64,000 nucleotides of DNA from Psychroserpens damuponensis (GCF_000826655.1 NZ_JXJO01000004.1:1-64000); one strand, 5' to 3'; numbered from the stretch's first letter, positions 8,651-20,255 are shown. Notes: generated by a model from the letters alone, not told the origin. Program-made: numbers and translations.

Positions 8651-11635
8651 TTATTCTTTGTCTTCCTCATTCTTAGCTAAAGGATCAACACCTTTATTCT
8701 TTAAAGTATCATACATAATTGGTGTTGCGATAAATACTGAAGAGTATGTACCAACTACCACACCAACAATTAATGCGAATAACAAGCCTCTAAGAGACTC
8801 TGCACCAAAAATGAACATGGCTAATAATACCACTAATGTTGTTAGAGATGTATTTAATGTTCTACTCAATGTACTATTAATTGCTGAGTTAATGTTTTTA
8901 CCTCCTTTGAAGCCACCACGTTCTGCAAGTTCTTCTCTAATTCTATCAAATACAACAACGGTATCATTTAAAGAGTAACCAATTACGGTCAAAATTGCTG
9001 CGATGAAGGCTTGATCAATTTCCATACTAAATGGCATGAATTTGTATAATAATGAGAAGATACCCAATACGATAATCACATCATGGAATACTGCAGTTAC
9101 AGCACCAATTGAGAATTGCCATTTCTTGAAACGGAATAAGATATATAAGAATACCACTAATAAGGATCCTAAGACTGCTAGTAATGATTCTCTTTTGATA
9201 TCATCTGCAATAGTTGGACTCACTTTACTAGACAATACAATACCTACATCATCTTTTGCTTCAGAAAAATCTTTGAAAGTTTCTCCTGCTGGTAAGTAAG
9301 GTTTTAAACCTTCAAACAACATCATTTTTACTTCCTCATCTACCTCAACAGAGTTTTCATCAACTTTATATTTAGTAGAAATCTTTAATTGATTATCACC
9401 ACCAATAGTTTTTACTTCTACACTTTCAAATTTAGCTATTAAATCTTCAGCAACTTTCTCAGAGCTAACTGCATCTACAAAACGAACTTGGTACGTTCTA
9501 CCTCCAACAAAATCAATACCTTGATCTAGTTTATTTGTAAATAAAGATACTAAACTCACTAAAATTAAAATACCAGAAATCACATAAGCAACTTTACGTT
9601 TGCTGATGAAGTTGATGTTATTATTTTGGAATAAGTTTTTAGTAATAGATGTTGAGAAATCTAATTTTTTACCACTATTTACGTACCAATCCACTAATAA
9701 ACGTGTAATAAAAATTGCTGTAAATAATGATGTAACGATACCTATTAATAAGGTCGTTGCAAAACCTTTAATTGGTCCTGTACCAAATACAAATAATATT
9801 AATGCTGTTAAGCCTGTAGTAATATTGGCATCTAAAATTGAAGATAATGCATTAGCAAAACCATCTTTTACTGCTTCTTTTTGTGTTTTACCTTTACCGA
9901 GTTCTTCTCGTATCCTCTCAAATATAAGTACGTTTGCATCAACAGACATACCAATTGTTAAAACAATACCAGCTAAACCAGGTAATGTTAATACAGCTCC
10001 TAATCCTGATAATACACCAAATATTAATAAGATGTTTAATAATAACGCTATATCTGCAAAGATACCAGCCTTACCGTAATACATAATCATCCAAAGTAAT
10101 ACTAATGATAATGCTAATAAGAATGACGTTGTACCACTATCAATAGCTTCTTTACCTAAAGAAGGCCCAACTTGATCAGCTTGTACAATTTCTGCTCTAG
10201 CAGGTAATTTACCAGCTCTTAATACGTTTGCTAAATCTTCGGCTTCTTTAACTGTAAAGTTTCCAGAGATTTCAGTGTTACCTCCAGAAATTGCTCCACT
10301 TGAAGCTGTAGGTGCAGAATACACGATATCATCTAATACAATGGCAATTTGCGTTCCTTGAGCGTTTGCTCTACCAGTAATTTCTTCCCAGATTTTAGAT
10401 CCTTTTGCATTCATCTGCATAGATACAGATGGCTTATTTGCTTGGGTATATGATTGACGAGCATCTGTTACAACACCTCCACTTAATTCTGGTTCGTTGT
10501 CTCTATTTCCTTTTAAAGTATATAAATCTACATACTCTACTCCTGTTTCTGCATCAATAGTTGGTAATCCAAAAGCAAATCTAGTATAACGACCATCAGC
10601 AGGAATAAGAGATTTAACTTCTGGCATTGCTAAATAAGCCTTAAGTGTTTCTCTGTCTTCTAATTTTAACCCTAACATACCTCCAGATCTTGGCACACTA
10701 AATAAATCAAAAATTGGATTTACTTGCGTTATCGCTGTAGAATCTGTAGTTGTATCTCCTAATAAATCATCAACTGTACTATCTGTAGATGTTGAATCTT
10801 GAGCAGTAACAGCTTCTGCTGTTTCGTTTACACCTAATTTTGTTTTAAGCGCTTCGTTTGCTAATGCAAAGAAACCACCTAATTCTTGTCCGTTAGTAAC
10901 GTCCCAAAATTGTAATTGTGCTGTTTTAGTAATTAAATCTGTAGCACGTTTAACATCTCTAACTCCTGGTAATTCTACTAATACACGTCCTGAGTTTCCT
11001 AAACGTTGAATATTTGGTGAAGTTACACCAAACTGGTCAATACGTTTACGTAATACTTCAAAAGCAGATACGATAGACTCGTCTACTTTTTCTTCTAATT
11101 TGCTTTTTACTTCTGCATCTGTCATTGAGATGTTGATCACATCATCTAAATCTCTATTTGCAAAAATATCTGGCGATGCTAGTTTTTGGTCACCTTTTAC
11201 AGCATCCCAAGCAGAAAAGAAAGACTCTAAATAAGACTCTTGAGCATCTTTTTGAATTTCTTCGGCATCTAATAATGCTTTGTTAAAAGCAGGATCTTTA
11301 CTTTTATTAGATAAACCTACTAAGATATCTTTTACTGAAATTTGAAGAATTACATTCAAACCTCCTTTAAGGTCAAGACCAAGGTTCATTGATTTTTCTT
11401 TCACTTCTTTACCTGTGAAACTTGCAATTCCCATGTTGTAAGCCTCTATATTAGATAACGAATCTATATAGTGAATTTCACCTGCACTTATGGCATCTGA
11501 AGTATCGTACTTACTTTCTGCATATGTTTTTGCAGCATTGTCAATTTGGTTGTTTTTGAATGTAAATGATAATTGGTAAATACTCACCAATCCAAATAGC
11601 ACTGCAAAAAGCTTTACTAGTCCTTTGTTTTGCAT
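8651..11635 (-). CDS. secDF: Protein translocase subunit SecDF (fused)
   Basis: Proton-driven inner-membrane motor that helps the Sec channel release proteins into the periplasm. I chose the ATG at 11635 (MQNKGLVKLF), which gives about 994 residues; a start at 11671 would add 12 residues. SecD half: first membrane helix, LGLDLKGGLNV, a large periplasmic P1 domain containing IVYSAPTASSGAISGGNTEISG, then SVDANVLIFERIREE in the membrane part. SecF half: FVGGRTYQVRF, and GYSLNDTVVVFDRIREE. Fusion is usual in Bacteroidota. A low-complexity Thr/Ser/Asp insert lies in P1 (DSTSTDSTVDD). Two exported SecD-like genes lie upstream on the same strand. Confidence 0.97.
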   Translation of the reverse strand: MQNKGLVKLFAVLFGLVSIYQLSFTFKNNQIDNAAKTYAESKYDTSDAISAGEIHYIDSLSNIEAYNMGIASFTGKEVKEKSMNLGLDLKGGLNVILQISVKDILVGLSNKSKDPAFNKALLDAEEIQKDAQESYLESFFSAWDAVKGDQKLASPDIFANRDLDDVINISMTDAEVKSKLEEKVDESIVSAFEVLRKRIDQFGVTSPNIQRLGNSGRVLVELPGVRDVKRATDLITKTAQLQFWDVTNGQELGGFFALANEALKTKLGVNETAEAVTAQDSTSTDSTVDDLLGDTTTDSTAITQVNPIFDLFSVPRSGGMLGLKLEDRETLKAYLAMPEVKSLIPADGRYTRFAFGLPTIDAETGVEYVDLYTLKGNRDNEPELSGGVVTDARQSYTQANKPSVSMQMNAKGSKIWEEITGRANAQGTQIAIVLDDIVYSAPTASSGAISGGNTEISGNFTVKEAEDLANVLRAGKLPARAEIVQADQVGPSLGKEAIDSGTTSFLLALSLVLLWMIMYYGKAGIFADIALLLNILLIFGVLSGLGAVLTLPGLAGIVLTIGMSVDANVLIFERIREELGKGKTQKEAVKDGFANALSSILDANITTGLTALILFVFGTGPIKGFATTLLIGIVTSLFTAIFITRLLVDWYVNSGKKLDFSTSITKNLFQNNNINFISKRKVAYVISGILILVSLVSLFTNKLDQGIDFVGGRTYQVRFVDAVSSEKVAEDLIAKFESVEVKTIGGDNQLKISTKYKVDENSVEVDEEVKMMLFEGLKPYLPAGETFKDFSEAKDDVGIVLSSKVSPTIADDIKRESLLAVLGSLLVVFLYILFRFKKWQFSIGAVTAVFHDVIIVLGIFSLLYKFMPFSMEIDQAFIAAILTVIGYSLNDTVVVFDRIREELAERGGFKGGKNINSAINSTLSRTLNTSLTTLVVLLAMFIFGAESLRGLLFALIVGVVVGTYSSVFIATPIMYDTLKNKGVDPLAKNEEDKE

Positions 11636-11834
11636 TATTTTATTATTTAGGTCAATTTTTTTAACGCGCAAATATAGTATTTACGGTTTATTTGACAATT
11701 ATTTTTTAATGTTATATGTGTTGTTGTGTAGCTTTTACAGCCATACCTAAAATGTGATATACATTATATTAAGCTGTATATCTTCGGAAGTATTTTGGGA
11801 ACTCTTTTTGCGTTATCGCTAAAAAATTAAATCC

Positions 11835-12449
11835 CTAGATCATAGGTCCTGCTCGAACCTCTGGAATTTTGTAAGCATTATGATCTATCGCGATTGAAAC
11901 CGAACTACATAATGTATATGTAACTTTTTCAATGCATTGTTTAGTTTCAATCTTAACTCTGTGATTAGAAGCAAACACATTTGGATTAAAAATCCTATCG
12001 TCTTGTGCTTTAACCTCTAAAGCCAATTTCCCATCTAACTCAGAAACATCATCACCCTGTTGAATTTCATAAACATCGAAATTGTATGCGATACTTTTTT
12101 CTTCGGAAGGTGTATGGTCTTGTTTATTGCGTTTTGAAATATAACCTAAATCTAAATCACATTCATTAGATAGTAATGCTTTAATGCTATCAACATCAGT
12201 GTTACTGTAATATGATAGTTTTAATTGACCGTCTCTAAGTGTCTGAACCTTAATTTCTTTTACACCTGCAACCTCTAGTTGTTCTTTTAGACTGGTTATG
12301 GCGTTTTGTGTATCTTGAGTAGAGACATTTGTTGAAGAAAACTGAAGTACAATTTCCTGATTAGGTGTTGCAACTTGCTGTGTGCTAGCTATGCTACCTA
12401 AAAAGGTTAGAGTTATAATGAGAATACTAATGTACCATCTCGAGTTCAT
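11835..12449 (-). CDS. Exported protein of unknown function, possible SecD-P1-like fold
   Basis: A 204-residue protein with an N-terminal signal peptide (about 1-23) and no lipobox. I cannot assign a family with certainty. Residues about 32-95 follow the order strand, helix, strand, strand seen in the base of the SecD P1 domain: EIVLQFSS, then AITSLKEQLEVAGV, then IKVQTLRDGQLKLSYYS, then VDSIKALLSNE. The adjacent 310-residue lipoprotein shows the same order with clear SecD homology. The C-terminal half has three Cys and is unlike SecD. It lies between secDF and the SecD-like lipoprotein on the same strand, with its own candidate promoter. One TTCCGAAG motif encodes PSEEK. Confidence 0.6.
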   Translation of the reverse strand: MNSRWYISILIITLTFLGSIASTQQVATPNQEIVLQFSSTNVSTQDTQNAITSLKEQLEVAGVKEIKVQTLRDGQLKLSYYSNTDVDSIKALLSNECDLDLGYISKRNKQDHTPSEEKSIAYNFDVYEIQQGDDVSELDGKLALEVKAQDDRIFNPNVFASNHRVKIETKQCIEKVTYTLCSSVSIAIDHNAYKIPEVRAGPMI

Positions 12450-12453
12450 GCGC

Positions 12454-12461
12454 CAAATATA
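12454..12461 (-). promoter_or_regulatory. Candidate -7 box immediately before the start at 12449
   Basis: On the minus strand this reads TATATTTG, a full match to TAnnTTTG. Only four bases separate it from the ATG, so the mRNA would start at or next to the start codon (leaderless). Confidence 0.5.
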
Positions 12462-12482
12462 TAAAAAATAAAGAAAACAGGT

Positions 12483-13415
12483 TTACGGTTTGTCGTTTAT
12501 AGAAGATGAGTCAACGAACTTTAGCTTTGGGATTCGTTTTTGAGAGTTAAAAACTAAGGCTAAGTCTTTAGCTTCTTGTGCCGAAAAACTCCCTGAAACC
12601 TCTGTTCTACCACCTGTAATTGCTCCTGACGCAACGGTTGGTGCTGAATAAACAATATCATTTAAAGTTACAGCTATTTGTGATTGGTTTTGATAAGCTA
12701 AGGCTGTCATACGCTCCCATCGTTCTGCCCCTTTTTTATTCATACTAATTGATACAGACGGACGATTATTACTTGAGTACGTTTGACTTGCATTTGTTAT
12801 ATGGGTTTCATTTACAAGTGCGAGGCCATTGGTTGGTGTTTTAACTAAATATAATGGCATAAAGCCATCTTCATTTGGTAAGCCAAATAAATATTTTGAA
12901 TGTTTTACAGCTAATGGCAGTAATTGTTTAACACCTTTATTTTCTAGTAAAGTCCTCATTTTAAGCGTATCCTTAATGGCTACTGAAAACAAACCAGTAT
13001 AATTATGAACGTTGGGTTGTATTAAATCCATTAATGGGTTAATTGCGTCAGCGTTCGTATCTTTTTTATGGTAATTATTGGCTTCTATTATAAAACTCAC
13101 TAATTCTTCTCTTTTAACAACTTCCCAAAACTCTAATTTTCCTTGATTAGTAATTACAGAATTTACAGCGTCAAAATCATAGTTGGTGAGCAATTTTACT
13201 TCAATTTGCTGCTTATTATTTAAGCTCACTTCATAGTTTGATGCTAATTGATCTAGGCGTTTCTTTAAAACCTCAATAGTAGCTAACTTTTCATTACTGG
13301 TTACTTTATCTAGGTTTTCAAATTTATAAATTATAGCGAATTTGTGTTTTGGTGTTACATTTCCGCAGGAAAAAAGAACACATAATACGATTAACACTAG
13401 AGCATTTTTATTCAT
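12483..13415 (-). CDS. Lipoprotein homologous to the SecD P1 periplasmic domain
   Basis: A 310-residue protein with a type II signal peptide (lipobox LFSC, Cys17) and no later membrane helix. By eye it aligns with the P1 domain of the neighbouring SecDF over most of its length: KLEFWEV with QLQFWDV, NPLMDLI with NPIFDLF, KYLFGLP with RFAFGLP, NRPSVSISMNKKGAERWE with NKPSVSMQMNAKGSKIWE, and NDIVYSAPTVASGAITGG with DDIVYSAPTASSGAISGG. All SecD transmembrane parts are absent, so it cannot be a proton-driven motor. I infer a membrane-anchored chaperone-like or SecDF-modulating protein. Calling it a SecD paralogue is secure; the function is not known. Confidence 0.85.
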   Translation of the reverse strand: MNKNALVLIVLCVLFSCGNVTPKHKFAIIYKFENLDKVTSNEKLATIEVLKKRLDQLASNYEVSLNNKQQIEVKLLTNYDFDAVNSVITNQGKLEFWEVVKREELVSFIIEANNYHKKDTNADAINPLMDLIQPNVHNYTGLFSVAIKDTLKMRTLLENKGVKQLLPLAVKHSKYLFGLPNEDGFMPLYLVKTPTNGLALVNETHITNASQTYSSNNRPSVSISMNKKGAERWERMTALAYQNQSQIAVTLNDIVYSAPTVASGAITGGRTEVSGSFSAQEAKDLALVFNSQKRIPKLKFVDSSSINDKP

Positions 13416-13544
13416 ATTAAAAAGTAAGTTATGAAAAAATAGAAAACGGAATCGAATTACTTTTAAGATTTCATCTTTTAAAGCATTTCGACTCCGCTCA
13501 ATGTGACAGATTGCTCTGCCAATATATTAAAAAAAGTATTGGGA
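13416..13544. other. Intergenic gap with a dispersed TCGACT-type repeat copy
   Basis: A 129-bp spacer downstream of mdh. Around 13486-13508 it contains TTTCGACTCCGCTCAATGTG, a relative of the inverted repeat near 29118-29194. No gene seen. Confidence 0.4.
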
Positions 13545-14471
13545 TTATAGTTCTAATAATCCGTTTGTTGCTTTTACACCTTCAGCAGATTCTGCTAATT
13601 TAGCTTTTTCAGCATCTGTTAAGCTAATTTCAACAATGTTTTCAATTCCGTTAGCACCTAAAACACAAGGGACTCCAATTGATAAATCTTTTAAACCAAA
13701 CTCTCCATCTAATAAAGCAGAACATGGGAAAATCTTTTTAGTATCACAAGCAATAGCTTGTACCATTGCAGATACTGCTGCACCTGGAGCATACCAAGCA
13801 GATGTACCTAATAAACCTGTAAGTGTAGCTCCACCTACTTTAGTATCTTGTACTACTTGATCCATACGTTCTTCTGATAAAAACTCAGAAACTTTTACAC
13901 TGTTTCTTGCTGCTTTACCAATTAATGGCACCATACCTTTATCTGAGTGACCACCAATTACCATACCGTCAACATCGCTAATAGGAGCTCCTAAGGCTTC
14001 GGCTAATCTATATTTAAAACGTGCAGAATCTAAAGCTCCACCCATACCAATAATTCTATTTTTTGGTAAACCTGTCGTTTTATGCACTAAATATGTCATT
14101 GTATCCATTGGGTTAGACACCACAATAATAATTGTATTTGGAGAGTGCTCTATTAGGCTAGAAGATACCATTTTTACAATTCCTGCATTGATACCAATTA
14201 ACTCTTCTCGAGTCATACCTGGTTTTCTAGGAATTCCAGACGTAATTACACAAACATCTGAACCTGCTGTTTTAGCATAATCGCTTGTGCTTCCGGTTAT
14301 TTTTGTATCAAAATTATTTAATGATGCTGTTTGCATTAAATCCATAGCTTTACCTTCGGCAAAACCTTCTTTAATATCTAAAATTACAACTTCACTAGCA
14401 AAGTCTTTAATTGCAATATATTCTGCACAACTTGCACCTACTGCTCCTGCTCCAACTACTGTTACTTTCAT
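13545..14471 (-). CDS. mdh: Malate dehydrogenase
   Basis: NAD-dependent oxidation of malate to oxaloacetate in the TCA cycle. The 308 residues match the LDH-like MDH type usual in Bacteroidota. Seen: N-terminal Rossmann motif GAGAVGASCAEY, acidic residue in VVILDI for NAD preference, GIPRKPGMTREEL with substrate-binding arginines, VSNPMDTMTY, and the catalytic histidine in IGGHSDKGMVP. The gene is single, in the same direction as the genes on both sides. Confidence 0.97.
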   Translation of the reverse strand: MKVTVVGAGAVGASCAEYIAIKDFASEVVILDIKEGFAEGKAMDLMQTASLNNFDTKITGSTSDYAKTAGSDVCVITSGIPRKPGMTREELIGINAGIVKMVSSSLIEHSPNTIIIVVSNPMDTMTYLVHKTTGLPKNRIIGMGGALDSARFKYRLAEALGAPISDVDGMVIGGHSDKGMVPLIGKAARNSVKVSEFLSEERMDQVVQDTKVGGATLTGLLGTSAWYAPGAAVSAMVQAIACDTKKIFPCSALLDGEFGLKDLSIGVPCVLGANGIENIVEISLTDAEKAKLAESAEGVKATNGLLEL

Positions 14472-14621
14472 TTGTTATTTATGGTTTAAAATTAGTGTCA
14501 AAATGGAATTCGCAAAAAGATGCTCATTTCATTTATTATAATGTTTTATTTATGCCTACCTATTAAGCAGACAGGTTGTTAATTAGATTGTAAAATTACG
14601 AATTTTAACAGTGTTAAAGAA

Positions 14622-14650
14622 AAAAGCACAAGAGAAAATCTTGTGCTTTT
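14622..14650 (-). terminator. Terminator after the DUF6588 gene
   Basis: Perfect 12-bp stem AAAAGCACAAGA / TCTTGTGCTTTT around a 5-base loop, with T runs on either strand. It lies just past the stop at 14679. Confidence 0.9.
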
Positions 14651-14678
14651 AGAAAATTTTATGAGTTGTTATATGATT

Positions 14679-15692
14679 TTAGAATTTGAAGTTTATCCCA
14701 AGTGTAGCACTATCAAATTCTGCTACGGTATAATCTGCATTTAAACCAAAGAATCCTAATTGTAAATTAGCACCAACAGTACCTCTTATACCTGAAATAT
14801 CATTCTCTATAGAAAATGGATCTACGATATCCTCAGCAAATAGTAAACCATCTGTCACTCTATAGGTTCCTAATAAATCTGTAGTAGACGTTCCTGTCAC
14901 ATAACCAATGGCTCCATAGAAATTGATAATTTTTAAATTTGTGCCTACTATGAGTTCAAACAATAAAGTACTCACATCAGTCTCGACACGTTGATTGTCT
15001 CCTTGCACAAATTCGGCATCGGTAAAATCATAGCTTGCATCTAAATGCGTATAAGCAATAAGGCCAGAAACAGCTACTGGTAAGACTTTATTTGCTGGTA
15101 ACCAACTCGTAAATTCTTGTTGAAGACCAAAACCGTATAAACCTAATTCAGCGTCATCTGTTGCAATTTTAGGAATAAAGCGTCCTTTAATTTGCGTACC
15201 TTTAAATGGAGAAAAACTGGCTTGTAAAAATCCGGTAGGTATTAGATCTACACCTTCTGATCCTATTCCTGTAGGCAATACAAGAGTAGCTTCTTGATTT
15301 CCAAAGACTGGGTCATCATAGGTTATAATTACTCTAATATCTGGATCATTATGACCTAAGGCTGTGGCTACCATTTTTGATGAGCTACCATCTTCAAATC
15401 TTATATTTTCATAATCGGCTACATTCATTTGAAAAGATTTTTTTTCATCTTTTATAAAACCAACGTTTCCTATTAACGATAATTCAAAACTAAACACTCT
15501 AGGTGATTTTGCGTTATTAAACCAACCATTATTAATTGAAAAACCTAATCCTTCGGAAGCTGGAGCGATATAATCTTTTGTAAATCTTTCGGCATCTGAG
15601 ATACCTGCAGCTAATAAATCATTTACATTTTCTTGAGCTTTTACTGCGGTTACAGTTAAAACAACTATTGTTAAGATGATTAGTTTTTTCAT
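14679..15692 (-). CDS. DUF6588 family exported protein (predicted outer-membrane barrel)
   Basis: I place the start at 15692 (MKKLIILTIVVL), giving about 337 residues; the longer frame from 15719 adds an unlikely nine-residue leader. A signal peptide of about 20 residues ends in VKAQ. The body alternates polar and hydrophobic residues in strand-like stretches, and the last residue is Phe (LGINFKF), as in outer-membrane beta-barrels. The sequence resembles the DUF6588 family, conserved in Bacteroidota with no known role. One CTTCGGAA motif (15551-15558) encodes ASEG. It has its own terminator. Confidence 0.75.
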   Translation of the reverse strand: MKKLIILTIVVLTVTAVKAQENVNDLLAAGISDAERFTKDYIAPASEGLGFSINNGWFNNAKSPRVFSFELSLIGNVGFIKDEKKSFQMNVADYENIRFEDGSSSKMVATALGHNDPDIRVIITYDDPVFGNQEATLVLPTGIGSEGVDLIPTGFLQASFSPFKGTQIKGRFIPKIATDDAELGLYGFGLQQEFTSWLPANKVLPVAVSGLIAYTHLDASYDFTDAEFVQGDNQRVETDVSTLLFELIVGTNLKIINFYGAIGYVTGTSTTDLLGTYRVTDGLLFAEDIVDPFSIENDISGIRGTVGANLQLGFFGLNADYTVAEFDSATLGINFKF

Positions 15693-15827
15693 AAGATTTC
15701 TAGGTTGAATGAATTTCAAAATTAATAAAAGTTATTGACAAAACGCATTTTAACGATAAATATTACGTTTTGTCGGATTTTTAATACAATAACGATGTAA
15801 TTGAATTTGTTACATTTCTGAATAAAA

Positions 15828-15863
15828 AAAAAGCAACTACGATTAAATACGTAATTGCTTTTT
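15828..15863 (-). terminator. Terminator downstream of gyrB
   Basis: Stem AAAAAGCAACTACG / CGTAATTGCTTTTT with one C/A mismatch and an 8-base loop. It lies 70 bp past the gyrB stop. Confidence 0.85.
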
Positions 15864-15932
15864 ATATGGTTTTACTTTAATATAATTACGACCACTTTGA
15901 CAAGCATTGTGACCATAATTTATTAATTACTG

Positions 15933-18023
<2,091 letters not shown>

Positions 18024-18043
18024 TTAATTGAATGCAATAATTA

Positions 18044-18098
18044 TTAACATTTGTTAATTACTTAAAACGCGCTTAAATGAGCTTAAAACAATCTTAAA
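18044..18098. promoter_or_regulatory. Inverted repeat and helically phased CTTAAA repeats upstream of gyrB
   Basis: TTAAC-ATTT-GTTAA (18044-18057) is a perfect 5-bp inverted repeat. It is followed by four direct copies of CTTAAA at 18061, 18072, 18082 and 18093, spaced 11, 10 and 11 bp, one helical turn each. The block is 50-110 bp upstream of the candidate gyrB promoter. It could be an operator array or a curved-DNA element. The rest of the 429-bp gap between gyrB and asnB holds only the asnB terminator. Confidence 0.45.
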
Positions 18099-18256
18099 AC
18101 AGGTTTTGATGAATTTTAACATCTTCAGAAATGTAACTTTACAAGAAACGTCATTAGAACTCAAATTTGAACATCTATTTAAAATTTAAATTGAGCCATT
18201 TACGTCATTTTACTAACGAGGTTTTGAGCATGCCAATTTCTGAAGAAAACATAAAA

Positions 18257-18284
18257 AAAAGACCTTTGTTTCCATAGGTCTTTT
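18257..18284 (-). terminator. Terminator of asnB
   Basis: Stem AAAAGACCT / AGGTCTTTT around a 10-base loop, with A and T runs on both sides. It lies 28 bp past the asnB stop. Confidence 0.85.
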
Positions 18285-18311
18285 CTTACTATAATTCACA
18301 TTACAACTTGT

Positions 18312-19982
18312 TTATGCTTTTACATAAGCCTTATCATGTACGTTTGAAATGGCTCTTCCACTTGGCTCATTCATGTTTTTAAAGGCCTCATCCCATTCTA
18401 GAGCGGTTGCTGTGCTGCAAGCTACACTTGCTTCTTGAGGCACACTTTTTGCTGCTGCATCACTAGGAAAATGTCCTTCAAAAATAGAACGGTAATAAAA
18501 CTCCTCTTTGTTTTTTGGTGTTTGTATTGGGAAACGAAATTTAGCATTTTTCATTTGCTCATCACTAACTTCTTTCTCAACAATTTCTTTTAAAGTGTCT
18601 ATCCAACTGTAACCTACACCATCGCTAAACTGTTCTTTTTGTCTCCAAGCTACGCTGTCTGGTAGCATGTCTTCAAAGGCTTTTCTAATTACCCATTTTT
18701 CCATGCGTTCTCCATTTATCATTTTATCTTGTGGGTTAATACGCATCGCTACATCCATAAATTCTTTATCTAAAAATGGCACACGACCTTCAATTCCCCA
18801 AGCTGCTAAACTTTTATTAGCTCTTAAGCAATCGTACATATGAAGTTTGTCTAATTTACGTACGGTTTCTTCATGAAATTCTTGTGCATTTGGTGCTTTA
18901 TGAAAGTATAAATAGCCTCCAAAAATTTCATCGGCACCTTCACCAGACAAGACCATTTTAATTCCCATAGATTTAATAACTCTTGCCATTAAATACATTG
19001 GTGTTGAAGAACGAATTGTAGTAATATCGTAAGTTTCAATATTATAAATAACATCTTTAATGGCATCTAATCCTTCTTGGATTGTAAATTTGATTTCGTG
19101 GTGTACAGTACCAATGAAATCTGCCACTTTTTGCGCTGCTGCTAAATCTGGCGACCCATCTAGACCAACTGAAAAACTGTGTAATTGTGGATACCAAGCA
19201 TCTGATGTGTCATCGCTCTCAATACGTTTTTGAGCATATTTTTTAGCAATAGCAGACGTTACAGAAGAATCTAAACCACCAGAAAGTAAAACTCCATAAG
19301 GCACATCGCTCATTAATTGCCTGTGAACTGCTGCTTCTAAAGCTTCTTTTATTTCGGCAATACTAGTTTCATTGTCTTTTACAGCCTCGTAATCTGTCCA
19401 ATCGCGCTTATACCATTTTACGAACTGTCCATCTTTGCTTGACATGTAATGCCCTGGAGGAAATAGTTCAATTTTAGTACATACACCTTCTAGCGCTTTC
19501 AATTCTGAAGCAACATAAAAAGTGCCATTTTGATCCCAACCTATATATAATGGAATAATTCCCATATGGTCACGAGCTACGAAATATTCATCCTTTTCGG
19601 CATCATAGATTGCAAAACCAAAAATACCGTTCATTTCATCTACAAAATTAACTCCTTTTTCTTGATATAAAGCTAATATAACTTCACAATCGCTTTCGGT
19701 TTGAAAGGCATAATCTGGAAATTGTTTACGTAATGCTCTATGGTTATAAATTTCACCATTAGCAGCGAGAACAAGTTTATTATCTGGACTAAAAAGCGGT
19801 TGTTTTCCCGAAGTAGGATCAACAATAGCTAAACGTTCATGCGCTAGTATTGCTTTTTCGTCACTATAAATTCCGCTCCAATCTGGTCCTCTATGACGAA
19901 TAGCTTTTGCCATTTCAAGGATTTGAGGTCTTAAATCTTCTGATTTTTGTTTTAGGTCAAACGCACATACAATTCCGCACAT
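18312..19982 (-). CDS. asnB: Asparagine synthase B (glutamine-hydrolysing)
   Basis: Makes asparagine from aspartate, ATP and glutamine. At 556 residues it is close to E. coli AsnB. The class II glutaminase nucleophile Cys2 is at the N terminus (MCGIVCAFD), followed by RHRGPDWSG and NGEIYNH. The synthetase domain has the ATP pyrophosphatase loop SGGLDSS, GEGADEIFGGY and RVPFLDKEFMDVA. The start is fixed by Cys2. It is transcribed alone, divergent from the DUF2911 gene, and has a strong terminator. Confidence 0.97.
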   Translation of the reverse strand: MCGIVCAFDLKQKSEDLRPQILEMAKAIRHRGPDWSGIYSDEKAILAHERLAIVDPTSGKQPLFSPDNKLVLAANGEIYNHRALRKQFPDYAFQTESDCEVILALYQEKGVNFVDEMNGIFGFAIYDAEKDEYFVARDHMGIIPLYIGWDQNGTFYVASELKALEGVCTKIELFPPGHYMSSKDGQFVKWYKRDWTDYEAVKDNETSIAEIKEALEAAVHRQLMSDVPYGVLLSGGLDSSVTSAIAKKYAQKRIESDDTSDAWYPQLHSFSVGLDGSPDLAAAQKVADFIGTVHHEIKFTIQEGLDAIKDVIYNIETYDITTIRSSTPMYLMARVIKSMGIKMVLSGEGADEIFGGYLYFHKAPNAQEFHEETVRKLDKLHMYDCLRANKSLAAWGIEGRVPFLDKEFMDVAMRINPQDKMINGERMEKWVIRKAFEDMLPDSVAWRQKEQFSDGVGYSWIDTLKEIVEKEVSDEQMKNAKFRFPIQTPKNKEEFYYRSIFEGHFPSDAAAKSVPQEASVACSTATALEWDEAFKNMNEPSGRAISNVHDKAYVKA

Positions 19983-20163
19983 ATCTATAATATTTATATT
20001 CTAATGTTATTTTCTTATTCTAATTGATATAACAAATATGATATTAGTATTACATATATAAAACACAAACAGCATTATTAGTTACAACTTAAAACTAAAA
20101 ACACAATTTTTAAACATATTTAAAACCAAACAACTTTAATTCTACACTATTTCACTTCATAAT

Positions 20164-20185
20164 GTAAACTTTAACATCAGTTTAC
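20164..20185. promoter_or_regulatory. Inverted repeat between asnB and the DUF2911 gene
   Basis: GTAAACT, 8 bases, AGTTTAC: a perfect 7-bp inverted repeat in the 273-bp gap between divergent genes, about 70 bp before the DUF2911 start. It could be an operator, but this is inferred only from symmetry and position. Confidence 0.35.
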
Positions 20186-20255
20186 GACTTTAAACATCAT
20201 AATTAAACCAATGAGGTTTATCTTTATAACGTTAAAAAAAAACTAAAATCAAATC

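Noticed and set aside
9600-10079. A 159-codon plus-strand ORF within secDF
   Set aside because: It is antisense to a highly conserved part of SecDF with no independent support.
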